From: Clostridiales bacterium
GTDB taxonomy: Bacteria > Bacillota > Clostridia > Saccharofermentanales > Saccharofermentanaceae
DNA: 64,000 nt
NCBI GenBank assembly: GCA_017617995.1
Contig: JAFZVE010000073.1
Coordinates: 59,644 to 123,643, forward strand
Direction of reading: 5' to 3'
Shown: positions 60,341 through 64,000 of the stretch, one piece after another
Numbering within the stretch: the first letter of the stretch is position 1
Layout of the letters: each line of letters opens with the position of its first letter
Notes under the pieces: generated by a model
The model's database searches: none
The model's input: only the letters and a program-made list of their open reading frames with translations
Told to the model about the DNA's origin: nothing
Made by a program: the position numbers and the translations under genes

Positions 60341-61336
60341 TCATCCGAAGATCTTCTTAAGATGCGCCTTGATCTCGTCTTCTCTTTCATAGATGTACCG
60401 GATCCGGTCGATGGTGTTTCTTACTTCCGATTCGCCCAGTTTCCGATCTTCCTCATCCTGGCACTGCCCCAGTGCACGAATGACATTATATTCCAGCCAC
60501 TCGACCCAGGTGTAGGCCACGCCGAATATCTCCCCGTATTCGCGAAAAGCACTTTCCCACGACTTCAGATATCCTTCGAAGAAGGCTTTCATTTTCCCAT
60601 AGTCCAGACTGCATGTCGTCACGCCCGCCCACTGCAGGGCCAACTGCAGGGCCGAGTTCGCCGGGTTTCCGTAGTCGAGGCACTCGAGGTCGATCACATA
60701 GGGTTTTCCGTCTTTCCACATCACGTTCTTCGGATCCATATCCTCGTTCGTGATGCACTCGATATCCGGAAGTGCCTGCCGGGCAAGATTCATCGATTCC
60801 GTCGCATAGATAAGAAGATCCTCGTTATCACGAAGGATATCCGCGATCGCGGACTTCTTCGTCTCCGCGTCTTTCGTATAGGACGCCCAGTCGATCTCGC
60901 TTCTCGATGCTTCGGCATGCGGGATCTCTTTCTGTTCGATCGCATGGATCTTTCCCTGGATCCTTCCCGCTTCTTCACACTGCTCCGGCGTGATATTGTC
61001 CCAGTCTGTGATACGACCGTCAAGCCAGCAGAAGATGTAGAAGTAATCGTCTCCGCACTTCTGCAGTTTCTTCCCGTTTTTCTCGAGGGATGGTACGATC
61101 GGGATCCCGGCTTTCTCGAGTTTCTTCTCGAGAAGGTCAGCACGGGCATAGTTCTCCAGCACCTTCGGACGTTTCATAATCTCTGGATTTAAGTGTTTCA
61201 CGGCATAGATGCCGTCCGCAGTTTCGACCTTATACATTCTGTGAAGAAATCCCCCGGAAACCGAGGTGATCGGGAGAATCACATGACCCAGTTCAAGATC
61301 AGTCATTAAGCTCTGAATCGTATCCTCGATTGCCAC
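60341..61336 (-). CDS. APH/choline-kinase-family phosphotransferase
   Basis: 331 aa, GTG start at 61336 (AGAGAGG nine bases upstream; an ATG just before it is closed by a stop). Kinase fold: Lys in YAVKHLNP, the Brenner motif TNEDMDPKNVMW in place of the normal H-x-D-x4-N, and the metal-binding VIDLECLDYGNP. The missing His in the Brenner loop is odd. It could phosphorylate a small molecule or an antibiotic, or be a CotS/thiamine-kinase-like protein. Confidence 0.82.
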   Translation of the reverse strand: MAIEDTIQSLMTDLELGHVILPITSVSGGFLHRMYKVETADGIYAVKHLNPEIMKRPKVLENYARADLLEKKLEKAGIPIVPSLEKNGKKLQKCGDDYFYIFCWLDGRITDWDNITPEQCEEAGRIQGKIHAIEQKEIPHAEASRSEIDWASYTKDAETKKSAIADILRDNEDLLIYATESMNLARQALPDIECITNEDMDPKNVMWKDGKPYVIDLECLDYGNPANSALQLALQWAGVTTCSLDYGKMKAFFEGYLKSWESAFREYGEIFGVAYTWVEWLEYNVIRALGQCQDEEDRKLGESEVRNTIDRIRYIYEREDEIKAHLKKIFG

Positions 61337-61351
61337 TATCGCATGCCTCTC

Positions 61352-61705
61352 TTACAGAAGTTTTTCCGTCCATTCGGCTTCCTTAAAGCCGGTAAGGACG
61401 AAGTCTTTTCCGACCAGAAGCGGACGCTTCACGAGCATACCGTCAGAAGCAAGAAGTTTGAACTGCTCGTCTTCACTCATATCCGGAAGCTTCTTCGAGA
61501 GCTCGAGTTCTCTGTACTGAAGACCGCTCGTGTTAAAGAAACGCTTCAGCGGAAGGCCGCTCATTTTATAATACTTACGAAGCGTCTTTTCATCCGGGTG
61601 GTCTTCCTTGATGTCGATCACCTTATGCTCGATACCCTTCGCATCCAGCCATTTCAGTGCCTTCTGGCATGTCGTACATCTACTGTAGCAGTATACTTGT
61701 ATCAT
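61352..61705 (-). CDS. ArsC/Spx family protein
   Basis: 117 aa from the ATG at 61705 (GGAGGAG before; the longer frame overlaps the kinase gene). Thioredoxin-like fold with CTTC at 10-13, LKWLDAKGIEHKVIDIKED and the RPLLVGKDFVLTGF stretch. Members are arsenate reductases or Spx-like transcription factors. The short length and the CxxC fit the YusI/YffB type whose substrate is not settled. No ars genes are close. Confidence 0.9.
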   Translation of the reverse strand: MIQVYCYSRCTTCQKALKWLDAKGIEHKVIDIKEDHPDEKTLRKYYKMSGLPLKRFFNTSGLQYRELELSKKLPDMSEDEQFKLLASDGMLVKRPLLVGKDFVLTGFKEAEWTEKLL

Positions 61706-61736
61706 TGTTTTCTCCTCCTCGTGATATGGTATTTCA

Positions 61737-62567
61737 TCAGAAAAGTTCATCTAATAACAGATAGTAACGGATCTTCTCCCGGTCCGGTTCAATCCCCAGC
61801 GCCTCGAAGAGCTGATCCGGATCGTAGCCCGAGTAGACCTTCCCTCCATATGTTCCGTCCATGTTGTGCTTAAAACTTCTGTAGCAGAGTGCGATGTCCC
61901 GCCACTTATCCCCGATGCCCGCGGTCGCCATGTCGATGTATCCGCTGACCTTCCCGTCCTTGATAAGAACATTCGGCAGGCAGAAGTCACCGTGGGAGAA
62001 TACCGGTTCGTAACTCGGGCGGTGATTTTCGAGCCAATCAAGGAGCTCGGCCGGATCCTTAAATCCGCCTTCTCCAAATGTCGTCGGCTCGGCATTTTCC
62101 ATATCCACCAGACCATGCTCGACATTATAGCGGGCATCTTTTAGTTCCGCATCAAGATCTCTTATTCTCGGGCAGTCCGACGTATCGATTTCCCAGAGCA
62201 TCTTAAGACCCTCGGCCAGGATCCGAAGAAGTTCATCCGGATGCTCGAGATAGTAGGAATCGCAGGACATCGTTCCCGTCACCTTACTCATGAGGAGATA
62301 CTGTCTCTCTGCATCTTTTTCATAGAGGATCACTTCCGGAGTCGGAAGCTTACCCTTGAGCCATCGCATCAGGTTTACGACTTCTTCGTTTTCTTCTCTG
62401 AACAATACGATCTTCAGTACCGAATCGTCGAAGATCAGAACAGGGGCTCCGGATTTACCCGTATCATCCATTTCGAACGGCTTCCCTTCGATTCTCTCCA
62501 GGATACTCTTCGGAAGACGAAGATCTTCCAGGATCTTCTTTTGTTCAGGTGTCATCTTCTCTTCCAT
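61737..62567 (-). CDS. Aminoglycoside 3'-phosphotransferase-like protein
   Basis: 276 aa from the ATG at 62567 (GAGAGG six bases before). Close to APH(3') enzymes: VFSHGDFCLPNVLIKDGKVS (Brenner HGD and Asn), GYIDMATAGIGDKWRDIALC (DxD/metal Asp) and an ending EKIRYYLLLDELF, almost the APH(3')-IIIa C-terminus. Such enzymes use ATP to phosphorylate the 3'-OH of kanamycin or neomycin. Whether this chromosomal form gives resistance is unknown. It is tightly packed between a GNAT and an ArsC-like gene. Confidence 0.9.
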   Translation of the reverse strand: MEEKMTPEQKKILEDLRLPKSILERIEGKPFEMDDTGKSGAPVLIFDDSVLKIVLFREENEEVVNLMRWLKGKLPTPEVILYEKDAERQYLLMSKVTGTMSCDSYYLEHPDELLRILAEGLKMLWEIDTSDCPRIRDLDAELKDARYNVEHGLVDMENAEPTTFGEGGFKDPAELLDWLENHRPSYEPVFSHGDFCLPNVLIKDGKVSGYIDMATAGIGDKWRDIALCYRSFKHNMDGTYGGKVYSGYDPDQLFEALGIEPDREKIRYYLLLDELF

Positions 62568-62568
62568 C

Positions 62569-63048
62569 TCACACCTCTCGCAGGTAGTAGCAGTCATTGT
62601 TTTCCATGTAGTTGGTCTTCACGAATCCATGTCTTTCGTAAAAGCGTGCGGCATCTGCGTTATCCTTATGCACGCCGAGCAGGATCGGAGCCACCCCGAA
62701 ATCATTATACACTCGGCGGATCGTCTCTTCGAGCACCTCCGCCCCGAGCCCCTGACTTCGAAAATTCTTATCCAGCACAAAGAATACCAGTCTGTAGAAA
62801 TCCCGGTCCTTCACATCCTCCGGATCGGTATCCCATACGATTCCCTCTCCGAGAAGGATCGTGCCCACCGGACGATCCTCTACTTTAATGAAGAACGCGT
62901 GTCCGATACAGCCGTGATCCCGGCCGAATTCGAGATTCTCGATCAGGTTCGGCACGCCGTCGACAAAGGCCTCCGGCACATCCGAGCGGTCGATCTTATA
63001 TGCCTCTTCCACATTATCAAATGTGATTTCTTCCAGTTCGTATTTCAT
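62569..63048 (-). CDS. GNAT acetyltransferase
   Basis: 159 aa. Acetyl-CoA site FVLDKNFRSQGLGAEVLEE and C-terminal ADAARFYERHGFVKTNY. ATG at 63048 (AAGGA). The stop is one base before the APH(3')-like ATG, whose ribosome site lies in this gene, so the two are coupled. Substrate unknown. Confidence 0.88.
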   Translation of the reverse strand: MKYELEEITFDNVEEAYKIDRSDVPEAFVDGVPNLIENLEFGRDHGCIGHAFFIKVEDRPVGTILLGEGIVWDTDPEDVKDRDFYRLVFFVLDKNFRSQGLGAEVLEETIRRVYNDFGVAPILLGVHKDNADAARFYERHGFVKTNYMENNDCYYLREV

Positions 63049-63082
63049 GTTTATTCCTTCTTTTTCACAGATCCTCTCGGGA

Positions 63083-63616
63083 TCACTTTTCTTTCATGTT
63101 CTCGTATTCTTCTCTTAAGATGACGGAAACATGCGTATACTCGTTTGCTTCATCCGGATACTCTTTTAGGAAGTGCATCCCGATCGACTCGGCAGTCTTA
63201 AAAGACCCGACATTCGTGTATTTACAGTACGAGTAGAGCGCCGGATAATCGGTATTGGCAAAAGCCCAGTCGCGCACCGCGGTGGCCGCTTCTCTCGCAT
63301 AACCTTTGCGCTGCTGATCGGCACGGATGTGATACCCGATCTCCGGGAGCATCTTCCCGTCGATGTTCTGAAGCGTCAGACCGCAGTCCCCGATCATCTC
63401 TCCCGTCTCCTTCAGGCACACAGCCCAGAGTCCGAACCCATGCTCCTGATACCGCTTCATATTCCGGTCGATCCAGCTGCGCACACGTTCCTCATCGAAG
63501 GTATACGGATAGTGCTCCATGATGGAAGCATCCGCCAGCACAGCATAGAGCGCATCAAAGTCATCCATATTCATTTCCCGAAGGAAAAGTCTCTCGGTTT
63601 CGATTATTTTTTTCAT
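63083..63616 (-). CDS. RimJ/RimL-type GNAT acetyltransferase
   Basis: 177 aa. TERLFLREMNMDDFDAL start, loop RADQQRKGYAREAATAV and the end GSFKTAESIGMHFLKEY, which follows the N-x-x-S-x-R/K-x-x-E-x-G-M/F pattern. It transfers acetyl to an N-terminus or amine. SD GGGGAG. It starts the cluster of three GNATs and two kinase-type genes and lies 210 bp from the IS200/IS605 tnpB stop. Confidence 0.9.
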   Translation of the reverse strand: MKKIIETERLFLREMNMDDFDALYAVLADASIMEHYPYTFDEERVRSWIDRNMKRYQEHGFGLWAVCLKETGEMIGDCGLTLQNIDGKMLPEIGYHIRADQQRKGYAREAATAVRDWAFANTDYPALYSYCKYTNVGSFKTAESIGMHFLKEYPDEANEYTHVSVILREEYENMKEK

Positions 63617-63733
63617 TTTCTTCTCCCCTGAGTTTTTTATTTCAGCATGAGTTTGATGATATATGCCAGCAGAAGATGCGCCGGATATTTCAGCACATCT
63701 CGGTTCATGAACTTTATACTCTTTTGGCTATTT

Positions 63734-63826
63734 TCAACTTGGTAGTTGAGATTTATAAATCACCGATAAGCATAGGACCTATCGGAACTTTAATGGCATT
63801 AGCCTGATGCCTCTACCTGATCTAAT
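63734..63826 (-). mobile_element. Right-end / guide-RNA scaffold region of an IS200/IS605 element
   Basis: The 93 bp after the tnpB stop hold a stem GGCAT/ATGCC, a stem CCGATA/TATCGG (63763-63785) and a hairpin TCAACT-4-AGTTGA (63734-63749). In this family the RNA guide (omega/reRNA) overlaps the tnpB 3' end and runs to the element's right border, where it takes up flanking sequence as guide. The stems support this; the exact border was not fixed. Beyond it, 63617-63733 carries no gene. Confidence 0.6.
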
Positions 63827-64000
63827 TCAGGCTACTTGTAGTTTGGAGATCTGTTCTCTTTCCTTAATTAGGAGCTCTCGCGTGTCGCCCAGTTTGATTA
63901 TCTGGTAAGCCGCATTCACATCTGCATTTATGCAGACGCCGGTATTGCTCCGAAACAAGCCTCTCCTGATCCTTCTGCTCTTGTTATAGCATGACACATC
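63827..64000 (-). CDS. TnpB (IS200/IS605 OrfB) RNA-guided endonuclease, C-terminal fragment
   Basis: The last 57 codons; the rest lies beyond the window. The segment RRIRRGLFRSNTGVCINADV followed by N-A-A-Y-Q-I-I-K is the conserved TnpB C-terminus, and its Asp (in NADVN) is the third RuvC catalytic residue. One Cys-x-N of the zinc finger is seen just before. TnpB cuts DNA matched by its own guide RNA and so keeps the element at its donor site. TGA at 63829. The frame is open through the visible part, so the gene may be intact. Confidence 0.88.
   Translation of the reverse strand, partial: DVSCYNKSRRIRRGLFRSNTGVCINADVNAAYQIIKLGDTRELLIKEREQISKLQVA

Overview
The window looks like the chromosome of a strictly anaerobic, carbohydrate-degrading member of the Clostridia (Oscillospirales / Saccharofermentans-like; this placement is an inference). 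The grounds are a three-part flavodiiron protein, a reverse rubrerythrin beside a PerR-type regulator, a CBS-containing manganese pyrophosphatase, Gram-positive lipoproteins and surface proteins, strong Shine-Dalgarno sites and roughly even base composition. Nearly all genes lie on the minus strand. The plus strand carries only a zinc-ribbon protein (1451-2587), an AraC regulator (12281-13006) and a GH43-pyrophosphatase pair (39030-42140). I saw no rRNA, tRNA or CRISPR array.

Layout. 1-10.3 kb: the start of an ABC ATPase, an AraC-GGDEF fusion, nadE with a DUF4298-GNAT gene, a GH114-like lipoprotein, a polytopic membrane protein and a Sel1-repeat lipoprotein. 10.6-13.0 kb: a secreted GH16 glucanase divergent from its likely AraC regulator. 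13.0-19.6 kb: two paralogous secreted proteins (620 and 1115 aa), each followed about 48 bp later by a tiny gene (35 and 33 aa) whose products share one motif. Both large genes also have a leader hairpin that buries the start codon. This is the most likely undescribed system here. 19.8-25.0 kb: a thioesterase, then oxygen/peroxide defence (flavodiiron protein, reverse rubrerythrin, PerR-like regulator) and a membrane-anchored secreted protein. 25.1-38.9 kb: a largely collinear run with hemZ, DUF3810, DUF1624, coaW, a pssA-type enzyme, serS, a response-regulator diguanylate cyclase, a hybrid histidine kinase, a diacylglycerol-kinase-like protein and a PF06541 membrane protein.

39.0-49.6 kb: cytoplasmic GH43, Mn pyrophosphatase, an ABC exporter with two FtsX-type permeases, an NCS2 purine permease, and a PstS-like lipoprotein with a large extra C-terminal region. 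49.8-52.5 kb: cysK and metY. metY has a long leader with a good promoter, a 24-codon peptide ending Cys-Arg-Cys-Cys, and an intrinsic terminator, so it looks like a cysteine attenuator. 52.6-52.9 kb: remains of a merR gene whose MerR-type promoter is intact. 52.9-59.7 kb: a catabolic operon of an iron alcohol dehydrogenase, a cytoplasmic GH10 xylanase-like enzyme, two aldo/keto reductases, an SDR enzyme, a nitroreductase and a cyclase. 59.8-63.6 kb: a tight run of three GNAT genes, two APH-type kinases (one close to APH(3')) and an ArsC/Spx-like protein. The window ends in the 3' part of an IS200/IS605 tnpB gene and its right-end/guide-RNA region.

Start codons were moved from the longest reading frame wherever a Shine-Dalgarno site decided the matter. 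All family names rest on motifs read by eye; no database search was run.
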